Part shown: piece by piece, positions 33,906 to 46,704 of the stretch
Numbering within the stretch: the first letter of the stretch is position 1
Layout: the number at the start of each line of letters is the position of its first letter
Assembly: GCA_038373885.1 (NCBI GenBank)
Contig: JAWZYV010016004.1
Coordinates: 682,001-746,000 of the forward strand
Origin: Cheiracanthium punctorium
Lineage: Eukaryota > Arthropoda > Arachnida > Araneae > Cheiracanthiidae
Reading direction: 5' to 3'
Length of the DNA: 64,000 nt
Made by a program: the position numbers and the translations under genes
The notes under the pieces: model-generated
What the model was told of the DNA's origin: nothing
The model's input: only the letters and a program-made list of their open reading frames with translations
Database searches by the model: none

Positions 33906-35280
33906 TATGCATAGGCCATTAGCCAAATCTTTTTGGTTTAATAAACAATCTTATACATCTTTTTTGTATAAAATTACTTTAAGTGCTAGTAGATGTAATT
34001 AAATGTCATAGCGTCTTACACAAAATAGTAAAATGACTACTAGAGTGTTTACAAAAAATGCCATTTTGTGATTTCAAGATTCAAAAGTAAATAATTCGTA
34101 ACATGTAAGCATTTAAATATTTATATATCAGGGTTTGTTTGGATAAGTATATGTTAGTAATTCATGCAAAGTGTGTATTTAACTTGGCAAACAGCAGGAT
34201 TAAATTAGATAAATACAAAGTTATCATATTTTTGAATTTGATTTTATCACAACATAGGTTAAAGTAATAAATGGGACACAAAATTGAGTGATGAATGGAA
34301 CTGCAAATTTATCGCCCAATTATTGCGAATTGGGACACAGCATCCATTAGTATATTTTTATTATTTTTCGCAAATTTAAGTTTTTGAATATAATATTTGT
34401 CTTAATGAAGTATTTCTGATTTACTCTAAACTTGATATTTTAAAATATGTTAACCAAATACTGTGTTTGTTCCATTGAAAATAGTTTAGCGAGTTAAAAT
34501 AATTCTTCTATGTGTAAAACATAAGGTTGGAATTAACATTTAAATAATTTGTTTTATTTTATCCTATTCGTAACGCTTTGTCTGGCATGAATGGGACAAT
34601 TTATGAAACTTTGTATTTTTACTTTTCAGATTTATTAAACATGTTTCAATGCACTTTTATGTATGTTTCCTGAAAAGTAGGATATTGATATTTAGTTTCA
34701 TGCAATTTCTATTAAAATAATTGCAGTACATTTATTTCTAAAAATTCCAGAATGTAAAATTTCCCATTCATACCACATCTCCCCTAACTGCAGAAACAGA
34801 AAATTAGTGTAAAATAAACTGGCCTGCTGTAAATATTTCCCTGAAAGGCCGTAAACTTTATTTTGCTATCATTTGTGTTTATTTTTAAAAACATATATTT
34901 AATTATTTAACATTTGTTGTAATTGATAAATATTCAGACGTTTTTAACAAAACCAAGCTTTTTGTGTAAAAGCACTTTTTCTTGAATTAAAATTAAAACT
35001 TCCTTATTACATAAGCAAACATAAGCAAATAAAATGCTTTATTCATAGAAAATTAAAAATTATACATTATTATATGCCAGGAAACATAAAAATAACTTTT
35101 TTCTTCAATTTTTAAACATTCCTTAAAAGAATTGCATTAAGGATATTCATCGTATTTTTCTCTTTTAAAAACATTTCGGTCTAAAAATTGTGTCCATAAT
35201 CTCTCTCTATAAAGGTAGATAACCTGATTGACTAAAATATCAATTCCTAGCTAAATCTATCAGACATACAGACTTGAAAT
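33906..35280. other. AT-rich non-coding stretch
   Basis: No gene or recognisable element was seen. Confidence 0.5.
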
Positions 35281-35725
35281 TTTAGGAGCGTATATCTTCT
35301 GTGACCAAGGCGTCGTATAAAAAGCTATTTCTACAAATTCGCACCCAAATGGGGGTGGTGGGCAAAAACTTTCTTTTCAAATTCCCTTCATATCTCAGTT
35401 GAAAATAGAGATAGCCAAAAAATGCTTGCTTTAAAATGTAACGAAGACAATACCTAAAAATCATTTTCATGATTTTTAGAATTCTCACCCAAACGGGAGT
35501 GGTATGCGAATCGTTCTTTTTTACATTTCTTTTCCAACCTTAATGGAGAAAAGAGATAGCCGTAAAATTCTTGCTTTAAAATGTAACGCCTAGAAATTAT
35601 TTTCTGAGTTTTCTAGAATTCACACCCAAAACGTTGGGTGTGATCCAAGCGTTGTTTTCCACATTTGCTTTTATATCTACAAGGAAAATAAAAACAGCCA
35701 TAAAAGTCTTGCATTAAAATGTAAC
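35280..35725. repeat. Three diverged tandem units of about 140 bp
   Basis: Units share (a/c)acccaaa(t/c)ggg-like text near 35342, 35487 and 35624, followed by gagatagcc(a/g)taaaa and cttgctttaaaatgtaacg. Divergence between units is high, so the array is old. Confidence 0.65.
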
Positions 35726-36151
35726 GAACACAAATACATTAAAATTTCACAGTTAAATGTTGAAAATCGACGATAAAATTACATAACAAGTAAATCAGTT
35801 TAGAAAACATGGATTAAGACTGTAGGATTTGTACGAATTTCCGGCTTCGATAGTTTTAAAAATCTCTTGCCGGTTATGCGAAGAAAATAAAATGTAAAAT
35901 AGCAACGGTAACATTAAAATCTTAGTATTTTAGATCTCGACACAGTTAATGTTCCTTTTGTTTGATATTTATACATTTTTATTTACCGATTGCTAAGTTT
36001 TTTCCGTGTGTGTGTTTAATATAAATTATTTAATCCTAGAACACTGGACATTACCTTAAATTTAGCATTAAGTGAGAGCAAACATCTTATTGCTGTGATA
36101 ACTATAATGTTGAAAAAAATGAATTTTTCCATGGGTTAAAGTCAGACGATA

Positions 36152-36189
36152 CAAGTCTTTTTTTAATCTAAACATTTTGAAACGTCACG
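36152..36189 (+). repeat. 38-bp exact repeat, second copy
   Basis: Identical to 33353-33390. Continues into attcagtcgacaccaccaca, which is not present at the first copy. Confidence 0.85.
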
Positions 36190-36289
36190 GATTCAGTCGA
36201 CACCACCACATGTGCTGCATTTGATAAGAGAAAAAGATGTAGTACCCATGCGTAGCTCTGGGTACCTTAAAAGATTCATTATGTGTGAT

Positions 36290-36505
36290 TATGGCAAGGC
36301 TACACTAGGGCGATCTGCCAAGGGTGGGGGGACTGCCGTGTTAGGAGGACTTTCTAAAGGGTTCTAACGCGTATTCACGTTACATATGAAGAAAACCTAC
36401 CAAAACTCCAGACCGTTAGATCGGTAGCCCCGATGGGACCCGAACCCGGGACCTTCAAACTTCGGCCATCTACCATTATCAGTGGCATAACCACTCTGCC
36501 TATAA
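36290..36505 (-). mobile_element. tRNA-derived SINE (7.95 kb family)
   Basis: On the minus strand the head has aggcagagtggttatgccac for box A and cgggttcgggtccc for box B. The body has ctagggcgatctgccaaggg on the plus strand and a gaaaacctacc...agaccgttagatcgg segment, as in the 7948-8165 copy. Confidence 0.75.
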
Positions 36506-37769
36506 CGAAGTTAATTAGTTAGGCTGTTTTAAATTATTAAGACTGTGTTGTGATACATGAAAATCCAGGTTCGATGCACTTAGTTGCAATATAATAAAAA
36601 GACGTTAAACACTTAAAACTATTTTATTAAAAAGCTACTATTGAAACATAAACTTATCACAACGGATGGAGGTGGCTCAGAGAAATAAAAAATACGTCCT
36701 ATATAGACAGTGAAATTAAGATGGTATGAATTAAAAATTACGCCAACAGAGAATTACACAATGGCGAGAAAAATAACTTGGCTAAGATCAATAACGCCCG
36801 TTCCAGAGCAACCCTAAAAGTTAATCCAATAAAATTAAAGTGACGTAATCGCAAGCAAATAATTTTAAAGACGTCGCAGGTCAACAAATAATAACTTATG
36901 CCAACGCTAAGCCAAAGGAGGGGATGCAAAAAGTCATTGCGATTGCAAACGGACGTAATGTAATCTATTTTTAGCTCAGAACAACGCTACCGGGTCTCAT
37001 TTAGAGAAACAAACAATTAAGAATAATGCATACCGGAAAAGCGAATATACAGATTTAAAAGCCGAAATGGCAGAAAAATGAGAACAGAAGTGATTTAGAA
37101 TAGATGATTTTGGATAGATTACATTAAGAAAGTCAAATTAAATGATTATTAATATTAAATATGTGATCTGCATCACAGTGTCATGGTGAGGCGAGTACTT
37201 TAAAAGATATGTTTACATGTAAAGTAAACAAATGCAAAACTTGTGCAACATCATCAAAATCAGAATTTTTCAAGGTTAGTGTTTTATTTGTAACACATTT
37301 GCATATTTCTATTTTTCGAGTTTTAAAAACTTTAGAAATTATTCAATTTTCGTTTGACTTTAGCATTCAGCGACTTAAGTGACAAAATTGGACGCTTTTA
37401 CTACGGTAATTAGATGATAATGTTAAAAATTGAAAATGAAATTCACTACTGTTTGGTGTTATTTTTATATCAAGCATTATCAATATGCATTAGTAAGTTA
37501 ACTGCTTTAAAGTGCATTAGTAAGTTAAATGCTAACAAACATTGACATAAAAAAAATTGCACCACAGTGAAGATTTCTGAATATGAAGCATGGATCTAGA
37601 CAGGAAGATATAGGGACTAAAATTTTGTTAAGGCAATCAGATAAATATCTAATCAAAATACATTTAATATTTATTTATTTATTTTCCACTTGTATCTGTT
37701 TGTTTAACAATCTCATATTTATCGATTTCGAGCACACATACGCTATTTCTTGCTTGGGGGGGGTGGGTA
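36506..37769. other. AT-rich non-coding stretch
   Basis: No gene or element was recognised. A g-run (tgggggggggtggg-like) near 37754-37767 stands out. Confidence 0.45.
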
Positions 37770-38370
37770 ATGTTGGATGCAAACTTTGCACTGTCTTTGA
37801 TACATTCACATATAATGTTTAGCACATTTCCAGTTTCTATTTTTTTTTTAACTTTCTTCTTTTTTTTACTTACTACCTTACTCTGATGGATTTTAATTAA
37901 AATAAGACCCACTAATCTATCTCATGAAACAAAGATGCTTGCAAAACATACTGCATGATATTTTGTCTCTTGATTGCATCAGACCAGTCAAAAGGAAATT
38001 AGGCAATGAATTACTTCCCAGCTTTCCCTCTGAATCTTTCTTCTACTCTAATTTACATACGTTGTCTTCACATCATAAAGGATGACAGTTTAAAAATCTA
38101 AAATGCATTTAATTAAAAATTGTGTTTGATGAAATGGGTTATTATACGTTGATGAGGAATTGAGTCACTAAAAATGAAGCCGAGAGTTACGCAATCCAAT
38201 TTTAAAGAATGAGCTTGGAGAAATTTCATGTAATATAACTTATCTTTGAGTAAATGTAATTTTTTTTTCATTAGGTCTCTAAAATCACTCATATTTAATT
38301 AAGAATTCTAAGAATTAACTTACTAAAATGAAATTGCTTCCGAAATGTTTCTGTAAATTTCTAAAAGTAG
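37770..38370. repeat. Low-copy diverged duplication, copy B
   Basis: Same block order as copies A and C: tctttgatacattcacatat; aaagatgcttgcaaaacata; cagaccagtcaaaaggaaat; aaatgcatttaattaaaaat; gatgaaatgggttattatac; actaaaaatgaagccgagag. Confidence 0.7.
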
Positions 38371-38779
38371 CTTCAAGTGCAGCAAGATTGTTTTAAATTA
38401 ATTGGCAGTTTATTGTGCCCCCTTCAACGTTTCTATTCTTTTAACAGTATTTTCTAGATACTAGCTACTTTATTTGCATATTTTAATGGTAGGTATAGTT
38501 GGGTGTGTTCTTAATTAAACGTCCGCTACACCAAAACTTGTGAGGCAGTATAATTTTTATATTTTTATATTTTATATTTAAATCCTCCGAAATATAATAT
38601 TTCATTAAAGTAATTCAAAATAAACTTCCTGTCTCTCATATATACTTCAAACAGGAAAGTATGCCATTAATTACTTCTGCACATTTATTTATTTCAAGTA
38701 TAAACATTTTCTTGGAGATTAGAAAATGAATAAATACATCCTTTATAATAAACATTTTTCACGTAAAACGTTATCACTT

Positions 38780-39095
38780 TCATTGACACATACAAATATA
38801 AAAGATTAAAACTGTTTTCATCCCCTTTAATGCACATCTAATAAAAAGAAACTCACAAATCTAAATTCATAACAGAAATTAAATTTCTAACAATGTGAGT
38901 TGTTCTTGAAAATTTTTAAAGAGGGAGTTTTGAAAGTTTTGAGCAACGTAAGGAGTCTCTGAGTAAATGCTGTGTGAACACTCTCCAAAATGATTCATAA
39001 ATAATTAACAAGTTTTAGAATAATCTATTATATACGTTTTAGGGGTTCCTATAATTTCAGAGATTGAATATTTGTTTTATATAATTTTCTTTTCC
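38780..39095. repeat. Low-copy duplication, partial copy D
   Basis: It carries the early block (cccctttaatgcacatctaa, then cacaaatctaaattca) directly joined to the late block (gtaaggagtctctgagtaaatg), so the middle of the unit is missing compared with copy C. Confidence 0.55.
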
Positions 39096-40950
39096 AAAAA
39101 ACAATTCCTGGCACTGCTAAAAAAGCAGGAAAAATATTTGTGCTAAAATCGTGTAGTTTCGTTTTACACTTTTGTGTATTTTATACAAAGTTCCAACCAA
39201 GAATCATTTTTAAAGAATGAATTTCTAGAGACACTGTTTACAATATCAAACAACTTTCTTTAAGCAAATTTGGTACTTGGAAGTTTACAGAGCGGCCACC
39301 GAGCTTTATTGGCTACTTTAGAATTGTGTCAGGTATATATTAGGATTGCAAACGTCTGTAAAAATGCAAAGTGAGATTTTAGCGATATTTAACCACCAAC
39401 AGTTTGGTGATATAAGGTAATTTGGAGGGAAACCGCAAGTTGGGGGAAGCCACTCGTGCGAAGAGTCTGGTCCGACATTGTTTGGGGCTTGTGAATTTAT
39501 CTCAATTAATCGCCATTAATTGGCGATATTTTTAGATCTCGTGAGCATTTAACGTGGTGAGTACAAGTTTTATAATATTCCGTTCCTCATAAGTTCATAA
39601 ACGTACTTGTTATTTTAAATAAGGCATTAGCAATATCAGTGAGTTGTGCATTATGTTACACATACGATGCATGTAGAAGCGGCCATAACACTGTAGCAAT
39701 AAGGGTATAAGCGTGTGCGGCATCTTCCTACTATACTTGGGGGAAGACACCACATGGTTCAGAAATAAATAAAATGAACTTTAAAATTTGTTTTTTTTTT
39801 ATTTTAACACTGTATATTATCGCATAAAATATAAATGCAATTAATAATTATCATTATAATTAATAATAATTAAACACAATTAAGGACAAGAATAAACATT
39901 ATAATTAAAACCAATGATAATTAAAATTAATAAAAAAATTAGTAATTGAAATTATTAATAATTAAAATCATTAAAAAATTAAAATAATTATTATTGTTCC
40001 CAAATTGCTTTAATTAACTTCACATATTATATTCTTACATAATGTTATACATTTGGTATAATATCTGCATCATGTTTTATAGCTCTTCTTATGCTTTCTT
40101 TAAAGGCATTTTAAAATTTAATAAATAGAATTCACATTTTATTACCATACAGACATGCCTCGAAACTACAAAAGAAAAATTGATCGAGCTTCTTGGTAAC
40201 AATCAAATTTAATTCAGAAAAGCAAAATTCTATGAAAGAATTTTATTTGTTTTGTTTTTATATAGTTATTGTAAATTCACATTTAATTTTATCATGTTTG
40301 TCTTATTTTTTATTTACTGTGGTGTTGTTGCATCTTACCCCATAACAGGGAGCATCTTCCCTATATATTTAAGGGGGAACACGCCACAATTAAAACACTT
40401 TCTTTAACATTAAATTTCTTATTTATTTTCATACTAAGAAGAGAATTGACTTGTATACATAACCAATTAAATATTAAAAAACAAAGTGTATTTTTTTCAT
40501 GATCTTGTTAATTCAATTTTCAATGTAGTTAATCTAAAAACCCTTAATGTGACGACTTCCCCCGCGATTTACCTTATCTGTGTTTCTTGGCAACTAAATT
40601 TCGGTTTCCACTATAATTAAGGTATACTAGAAATTTCAAAATCATTTAAAAATGCAATGCTATTACTTAAACAAATATTATAATTGAATGCAGTCATTAT
40701 AAAATATAAACTAAAATACGCCAGGCAACTTAACCAACATTTCTAAATTCACCGAATTTATTAAAGATATTCAGATTATTTTTATAAAGAGCAAAAGTAA
40801 CATGAACCAAGAAAAATATCAATAACTATTGATCACTGAACACATTGTTATGTTTTCCTTTTTATTTCTCTTACACAAATGTTACTTCGAAGAAGGGGAG
40901 AACACTTTACAGAAATTTGAAAAAAAAAAAAAAAAAAATACGCATATAAA
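39096..40950. other. AT-rich stretch with possible inverted gggggaag edges
   Basis: A gatataaggtaatttgg...gggggaagccac segment near 39409-39452 is partly the reverse complement of gacgacttcccccgcgattt, ttaccttatc at 40551-40578. Extremely AT-rich text with repeated taat words lies at 39820-40000. A run of about 19 A is at 40919-40938. An element of about 1.2 kb is possible but not shown. Confidence 0.35.
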
Positions 40951-40954
40951 ACTT

Positions 40955-41560
40955 AGCTGACTTTGATATATACACATATAATGCTTAAAACATTTTCTGC
41001 TCCACCTTAAAAAAAATCCCCTTAATGCATTTTTAATAAAGCAAAATTCACTAATCTAAATTCAGCTCATGAAAAATGGATGCTTCAAAAACACGCTACA
41101 TAAAATTTTGTCCCTTGATTGCTCCAGACCAATGGCAAAAATAAATAAATAAATAAATAAAGCAACGAATTACTCCCCAGATTTTTGAAACATGTTTACT
41201 TGTATTATATTTTACATATCTTGTCTTCACATGCAAAACTCCGACATGACGTTACGATGGCAGTTTGAAAGTATAAAATGCATTTAATTAAAAGTTGTGT
41301 TTGACGAAACGGGTTAATATACCGTGAGGAGGAATTTAATTTCTAAAAATTGTGGTCGAATGTTATGCAAGAAAATTTTATAAGAGGGGAATTTCAGAAG
41401 TTTTGTGTAATGTAGAGACCCTGAGTAAATGTTATGCTAACACCAACTTTCTAAAACTGCTCATTTTTAATTACAAAGTTTTACAGTTTCCCGACTAAAA
41501 TTAAGGTTCTTTCGAAATAGTTCTGTAATTTCTAAAACTGGCTGAATGTAAAACAAATTT
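40955..41560. repeat. Low-copy diverged duplication, copy C
   Basis: Same block order as A and B, with an (aaat)n tract at 41141-41160 inserted just after the cagaccaatggcaaaaataa block. It shares with copy A the runs gacgaaacgggtta and ataccgtgagga. Confidence 0.7.
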
Positions 41561-43115
41561 CTCTTGAAGGAATCTGCCTTTATCAAGCCTGTATCTCCCT
41601 AAACATTCGTAGACTTTACTGTGCAATTCATTTAATTATTTAAAAATCCGATTTTGTTATTTTGTGTCAAAAAGCTTATGCATGAATTAATAATTTAATT
41701 TTTGTTGCATATAATAATGATGTAGTTAGTGCATGTGTTAAAAAGTTTAAGTAGTACTCTAAAGGATATATTTAGCTTCAATTTTTTAAATATGGCATTC
41801 TTTCAAGTCTTTTAGAACCTTTTATTTCTTTTTCTTTCTAATCAGGATCATCGGTCTACTTGAAATCTTGGCCGCTACGAAAACCGGAGATTTTGGTCAT
41901 TTCATTACCTAAAACACTGATCAAAGTTGCACCCTATCAACCGTCTCTTAATTTTTAACCGATTCCAGATGAGAGACCAAGCACCTGGATTGGCATCCCC
42001 AAAAGTATCGTTTGAACATAGAGGACTTGGATTCATGACAAATTTTACGTGCACCAGCTCCTTTTAGCGTATACTGTCCATAGCGGACTCTTTCAAGAGA
42101 TGAGTTTACCCTCCCAAGCACTGGCCGAACCGGTGCTGCTTCACTTTCGGTGTTCTAATGAGAACGGAATTTAATCGACCAATCTATTGCTGGACACTTT
42201 TTAGAACCGTATGCCTGTTATTGTTCTATTTCCGTGTACATTTTTACTGTCTGCGAAATTTATCAGCAATTTTGGAGTTATTACAGCATGTTTTGTCTTA
42301 AAAACAAAGCATAAGTAAAAGTTATAATAAAATAATCATTGTTAATGGATAGCAACTGGTTAAAGTTAGCTTTGGTAACTTTGCTATGTTTCATATAAAC
42401 TGTAATACACATTTATGTTTCCTGCAGCCTGATATCCAAGAAAAATCACTTTAAATGACTGTTACAGTTGCACATACAGAAATTCTTGTATGAGATTAAT
42501 TTTTTTAACACATAATTTTTCTGGACATCTTCTTACATGTGCGTGCAAAATTCTCAGTTAGTGTGTTAGATAGTAACATGGACCCTTTTAAACTTGAAAA
42601 TCGTAACAAAAATGCTAAAAAATCAAAGAAATGAATTTTTAGATTTATATTAAATCAAAGAAATGAATTTTTAGATTTATATTTTTTAGAGCAGTTAAGG
42701 TTTATCTTTCACCTAACTAGGGAAAGTTCATCTCTCAAACTGTGTTGATCTGCATGCAAGCAACATAAACAAATAAAACCAAAAGAAGCATATTTTCTCC
42801 TTATATACTTACAGAGTGTTTCAAAAACACTGATATAAGCTTTTATTCCTTTAATACATTGATCATAGACATGTATAATAAAGCTGAAAGTTAGATAAAA
42901 CAGTATAGAATTTTGTGGTGTCGATTAAAATTTTCATGAGATAAAATCTAAATAAATACAAAATTCAAATTTTATATATGGCCCCGTGCAAAAATCCCCA
43001 GCACTAGTGAAATGTGTCTCATCCATTAATTAGGTAATATACAAAGTTTTAGACTTTTATCATAAAAAGATTCAGCGATTTGTTTAAACAAAGTTGGTGA
43101 AGGGCTACATAGTAC
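41561..43115. other. Non-coding stretch with a SINE-like fragment
   Basis: At about 41940-42100 there is a copy of the dispersed SINE-like body: ggcatccccaaaagtatcgt, then ttttacgtgcaccagctcc and ttagcgtatac, as near 7225-7630. A 32-bp perfect tandem duplication lies at 42620-42683. No gene was seen. Confidence 0.5.
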
Positions 43116-43599
43116 TGTAGTGCCTGGAGCCCTACAGGCAAGACTGGAATTTTGGCTAGTGATCGGCTAGTGATTCGACTTGCCATCTCACTTAAAAGTC
43201 GGATGTTTGCCTACTGTCTTGCGAGTGACGTCATCTTCCCGACTGTCGCTGCATGCCGACAGCAAAGATGTATCGTGATCCTTTAGCCATTTTTCCTAAC
43301 AGACGCCTGGTCCAGCGTGCAAAGTTTCGTCCCCCGTGGATTGCTGTGATATATAATCCTACTCGGTGCAGCCGTGCGGTGGAAAAAAAGGGATCTGCTT
43401 CGGCAGTTTTTGTTATTGTAAAAGCCTAGGCATTTTATTTTCCAACTAACATGTTTTGTTAAGTTTAATACTAATGTTTTAAATTGTTATATTAATAAAT
43501 TATGTTTTTAATTGTTTAAATGGAGTCATAGTCATTTCAAAGTATGATGGTGCGATGAGGGAGCATTTTGGTCGTTCTCCTGCTCGCGCCCATTCTACA
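43116..43599 (+). repeat. 5' LTR of the Gypsy element
   Basis: It begins tgtagtgcctgg and ends ...cattctaca just before ttggtgacccggc. A tgatatataatcc segment near 43348 could be a TATA box and aataaa lies near 43493. It differs from the 3' LTR at three positions (in the gcgagtg, gcagccg and gtcatag words). Confidence 0.9.
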
Positions 43600-43618
43600 T
43601 TGGTGACCCGGCATTTCT
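43600..43618 (+). promoter_or_regulatory. Primer binding site
   Basis: The word tggtgacccggc directly after the 5' LTR is the usual form of the tRNA primer binding site in this group of Gypsy elements. The tRNA was not identified. Confidence 0.65.
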
Positions 43619-43771
43619 AAACAGCTGTAAATGTTCCCGTCAAGTGGAAGTTCAGATTGAAGTGTGGAAGTCGTGTTTATCTCTGGTGCTGGGTGAGTTT
43701 ACGTTATTGTCTCTTGATCGCTTTGAACCCCTTCCCTCTGATCAGTTGCCATAGCTTATAAATATTTCAGA

Positions 43772-44563
43772 ATGTCTGTTAACGGACAGCAGAACGGTGC
43801 AGTTTCGGTTGGGTTAGAGGTGTCTCGTGTAGCTTTTAAAGCTCCACCTTTTTGGGAAGCTGACCCTGAACTGTGGTTTATTCAAATTGAATCCCAGTTT
43901 CTTGTCGCTGGAATTTCAGTAGATGCTACGAAATTTCATTCGGTTGTGTCTTCACTGGATACCAAAACTCTAGGATGTATGAAGGACATGATTAAGAATC
44001 CCCCGACCGAAAACATGTATGAAACTTTAAAACATCGCATACTCAAACACTTTGCTCAGTCCGACATTGCCAATTTCAATCTATTATTTAGAGATTTACA
44101 ACTTGGCGATAAGCGCCCTTCGCATTTGTTGGATGAAATGCGAGCCTTGGCTTCTGATAAATTAGAAGAGACTATGTTAAAATCTCTGTGGCTGCAGAGA
44201 CTCCCGAATAACATGCAACAGATCTTGTACGCTAGTACTGAAAACTTGTCTGGCTTAGCTCAAATAGCCGACAAGATTTACGAAGTTTCTGGTCCCTCAA
44301 TTAACGCAGTGGGTGCGGTAAATGATAACAGCGAGATAATTGCTCTTCAAACTGAAATCGAGGAGCTAAAGCGTTTAGTTAAGAGTCTTGCTGGTTCAAA
44401 CCGCTCCCGTAATTCGAGGATTGATCGGAACAAGCGTGCAAATTCGGTGAGCAGGTTAAATGAGAGGTCTAGAACTTCAACTGACAAACTGTGCTGGTAT
44501 CATTCTCGTTTTGCTCATAAAGCAACTAAGTGTAATAAACCATGCAGTTGGTCGGAAAACTGA
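43772..44563 (+). CDS. Gag protein of Gypsy element
   Basis: 263 residues. Gag forms the intracellular particle that packages the element's RNA. Residues about 18-125 (from [17 protein letters not shown]) fit the capsid-like domain found at the start of many arthropod Gypsy Gag proteins (DUF7041-like). Residues about 187-207 ([20 protein letters not shown]) form a likely coiled coil. The C-terminus has a basic stretch and [14 protein letters not shown], then PCSW, a cysteine/histidine motif seen at the Gag-Pol border of these elements instead of a classical zinc knuckle. The start is the first ATG after the LTR leader. The frame ends at 44563 and overlaps pol, which lies in the -1 frame. Intact. 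Confidence 0.9.
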   Translation: MSVNGQQNGAVSVGLEVSRVAFKAPPFWEADPELWFIQIESQFLVAGISVDATKFHSVVSSLDTKTLGCMKDMIKNPPTENMYETLKHRILKHFAQSDIANFNLLFRDLQLGDKRPSHLLDEMRALASDKLEETMLKSLWLQRLPNNMQQILYASTENLSGLAQIADKIYEVSGPSINAVGAVNDNSEIIALQTEIEELKRLVKSLAGSNRSRNSRIDRNKRANSVSRLNERSRTSTDKLCWYHSRFAHKATKCNKPCSWSEN

Positions 44564-46704
44564 CCCATACGGCTGTTTCGTCGGCGGCAGACCGGGTTCA
44601 TGTATCCAGCCGGCTCTTTATTACAGATCGTAAAACCAACATTAAATATTTGGTCGATTCTGGAGCTGTCGTTAGTTGCTATCCGCGGAAACTAACAAAG
44701 TGTACTCAAAAGCGTTTTTTATCACTTCATGCTGCAAACGGTTCTGTGATACCCACGTACGGTACAGTTAAGTTGTCTTTGGACTTTCGTTTGAAAGAGC
44801 AGTGTTCATGGACTTTCATAGTTGCAGATGTTTCACAGCCAATACTTGGCATAGATTTCTTAGAACATTATGAACTTTTAATTGACTTTAAAAATAAACT
44901 TTTAATAGACAACACTACAGCAACACAAATCAAAGGTTTAATTTCGAATGTAAATGGGTCTAGTTTAATTCCAATATCTGGTGAATCTGTATATCATACA
45001 ATACTTTTAAAATACCCTGATTTGTTTTCCAATTATTTAAATACTCAAACAGCTAAAACAAAAACTCCAATTACGCATTGTATTGAAACAAAAGGCCCTC
45101 CTGTATTTGGCAGACCCAGAAGATTAACCCCTGAAATATTGTCATTTCTTGGTAAAGAGTTTAAAATCTTGTTAGACCAAGGCATAATTAGACCTTCAAA
45201 AAGTCCGTGGTCCAGTCCGATCCATTTAGTACCCAAGAAAGATGGATCCTGGAGAATCTGTGGTGATTTTCGTCGGTTGAATGCAGTGACCATTCCCGAT
45301 AGATATCCTTTGCCACACATTCACGACTTTACTCTGGGGTTAAGGGGTAAGACTATTTTTTCAAAGTTGGACCTAGTCAAAGCTTATCATCAAATTCCGG
45401 TAGATCCTGCAGACGTTCAGAAAACCGCTGTCACAACTCCAATCGGATTATTCGAGTATGTTTTTATGACCTTTGGGTTGCGTAACGCATCACAATCATT
45501 CCAAAGATTTATAGATAATGTACTTCGAGGATTGGATTGTTGCTATGCGTATGTTGACGACATACTGGTAGCGTCAACCGATGAACAAACTCACAAGAAA
45601 GATTTGGAAACTGTGTTTCAGCGGCTTCAGAAATACGGAATAGTGTTGAATGTTAACAAATGCTTGTTTGGAAAAACTGAACTGAATTTCTTAGGATTTT
45701 TAATTTCTGCTAAGGGAATTTCACCTTTGCCTGAAAAAGTTAAAACTTTAACAGATTATCCTTTGCCTCAAACTGCCCAGGAGCTGAGACGATTTTTAGC
45801 TACACTGAATTTTTACCATCGATTTTTGAAAGGTGCTTCGCAGGTTCAGGCATGCTTACATGAACTCGTAGCAGGTAGAACCAAAAATGACAAGTCCCTA
45901 CTCGAGTGGACTGACATTTCGCGAGCAGCCTTCGAATCGTGTAAAGCATTGATAGCTAATGCTACTGTGCTAGCTTTTCCGGCTCCGGATGCTAGATTGT
46001 CACTCATGGTAGACGCGTCGGATGTTGGTGCTGGATCAGTGCTTCATCAGCACACTGGCGGTGAAATAGAACCGCTTGGATTCTTTTCCAGAAAATTTAC
46101 ACGTGCTGAGAAAAACTATAGCACTTTTGACCGTGAACTTTTAGCAGTTTACCTTTCTGTTAAACATTTTAAACATATGTTAGAGGGTCGTGAAAGTATT
46201 ATTTTTACAGATCACAAACCACTGACATTTGCCTTTTTACAGAAACACGATAACTTTTCACCCCGACAAATTCGTCACCTTGAGTTTATTTCACAGTACA
46301 CAACAGATATGAGGCACATTTCAGGCAAAGAAAATGTAGTAGCAGATGCACTGTCTCGCATCTCCCAAATCGATTCCTCCGTCCCAATTGATTATAACGC
46401 TATGGCTTCTGATCAGGCTAGAGATGAGGGATTGCGTTCATTGTTGGGATCAGAGACGGACCTCAAGCTAAAGATATTACAGTTTGGTCCTGCGGACAAA
46501 CCACTCTACTGTGACACGTCCACTGGTGAAGTTCGTCCCTATGTGCCCAAAACGTTTCAGAAGAAAGTATTTGATTCTGTGCATGGACTTTCTCATCCCG
46601 GAATAAAGGCCACTTTCAAGTTGCTTCAGCAACGTTATGTGTGGAAGGATATGAGAAAAGACTGTACTAGATGGTGCAAGTCCTGCATACCGTGTCAAAT
46701 CTAA
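44542..46704 (+). CDS. Pol polyprotein: protease, reverse transcriptase, RNase H, start of integrase
   Basis: 720 residues as an open frame. The protease motif [13 protein letters not shown] is near residue 38 and ILGIDFL follows. Reverse transcriptase has [29 protein letters not shown] and the active site [11 protein letters not shown] near residue 337. RNase H has [13 protein letters not shown] near residue 490, [23 protein letters not shown] and VADALSR. The integrase zinc-binding part ([17 protein letters not shown]...CKSCIPCQ) ends the frame. The ATG at 44542 may not be the true start, since the frame overlaps gag by 22 bases in -1 phase and may be reached by ribosomal frameshifting near tcggaaaac, or the frame change may be a mutation. 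All catalytic residues listed are intact. The frame ends early at 46704 because of a frameshift that cuts off the rest of integrase. Confidence 0.95.
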   Translation: MQLVGKLTHTAVSSAADRVHVSSRLFITDRKTNIKYLVDSGAVVSCYPRKLTKCTQKRFLSLHAANGSVIPTYGTVKLSLDFRLKEQCSWTFIVADVSQPILGIDFLEHYELLIDFKNKLLIDNTTATQIKGLISNVNGSSLIPISGESVYHTILLKYPDLFSNYLNTQTAKTKTPITHCIETKGPPVFGRPRRLTPEILSFLGKEFKILLDQGIIRPSKSPWSSPIHLVPKKDGSWRICGDFRRLNAVTIPDRYPLPHIHDFTLGLRGKTIFSKLDLVKAYHQIPVDPADVQKTAVTTPIGLFEYVFMTFGLRNASQSFQRFIDNVLRGLDCCYAYVDDILVASTDEQTHKKDLETVFQRLQKYGIVLNVNKCLFGKTELNFLGFLISAKGISPLPEKVKTLTDYPLPQTAQELRRFLATLNFYHRFLKGASQVQACLHELVAGRTKNDKSLLEWTDISRAAFESCKALIANATVLAFPAPDARLSLMVDASDVGAGSVLHQHTGGEIEPLGFFSRKFTRAEKNYSTFDRELLAVYLSVKHFKHMLEGRESIIFTDHKPLTFAFLQKHDNFSPRQIRHLEFISQYTTDMRHISGKENVVADALSRISQIDSSVPIDYNAMASDQARDEGLRSLLGSETDLKLKILQFGPADKPLYCDTSTGEVRPYVPKTFQKKVFDSVHGLSHPGIKATFKLLQQRYVWKDMRKDCTRWCKSCIPCQI

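Noticed and set aside
39409..40582. MITE bounded by gggggaag inverted text
   Set aside because: The similarity is patchy and needs a gap; no target duplication was found.
33265..41560. Tandem exon array of a host gene
   Set aside because: The copies share DNA blocks but no common open frame or splice-site pattern that I could see.
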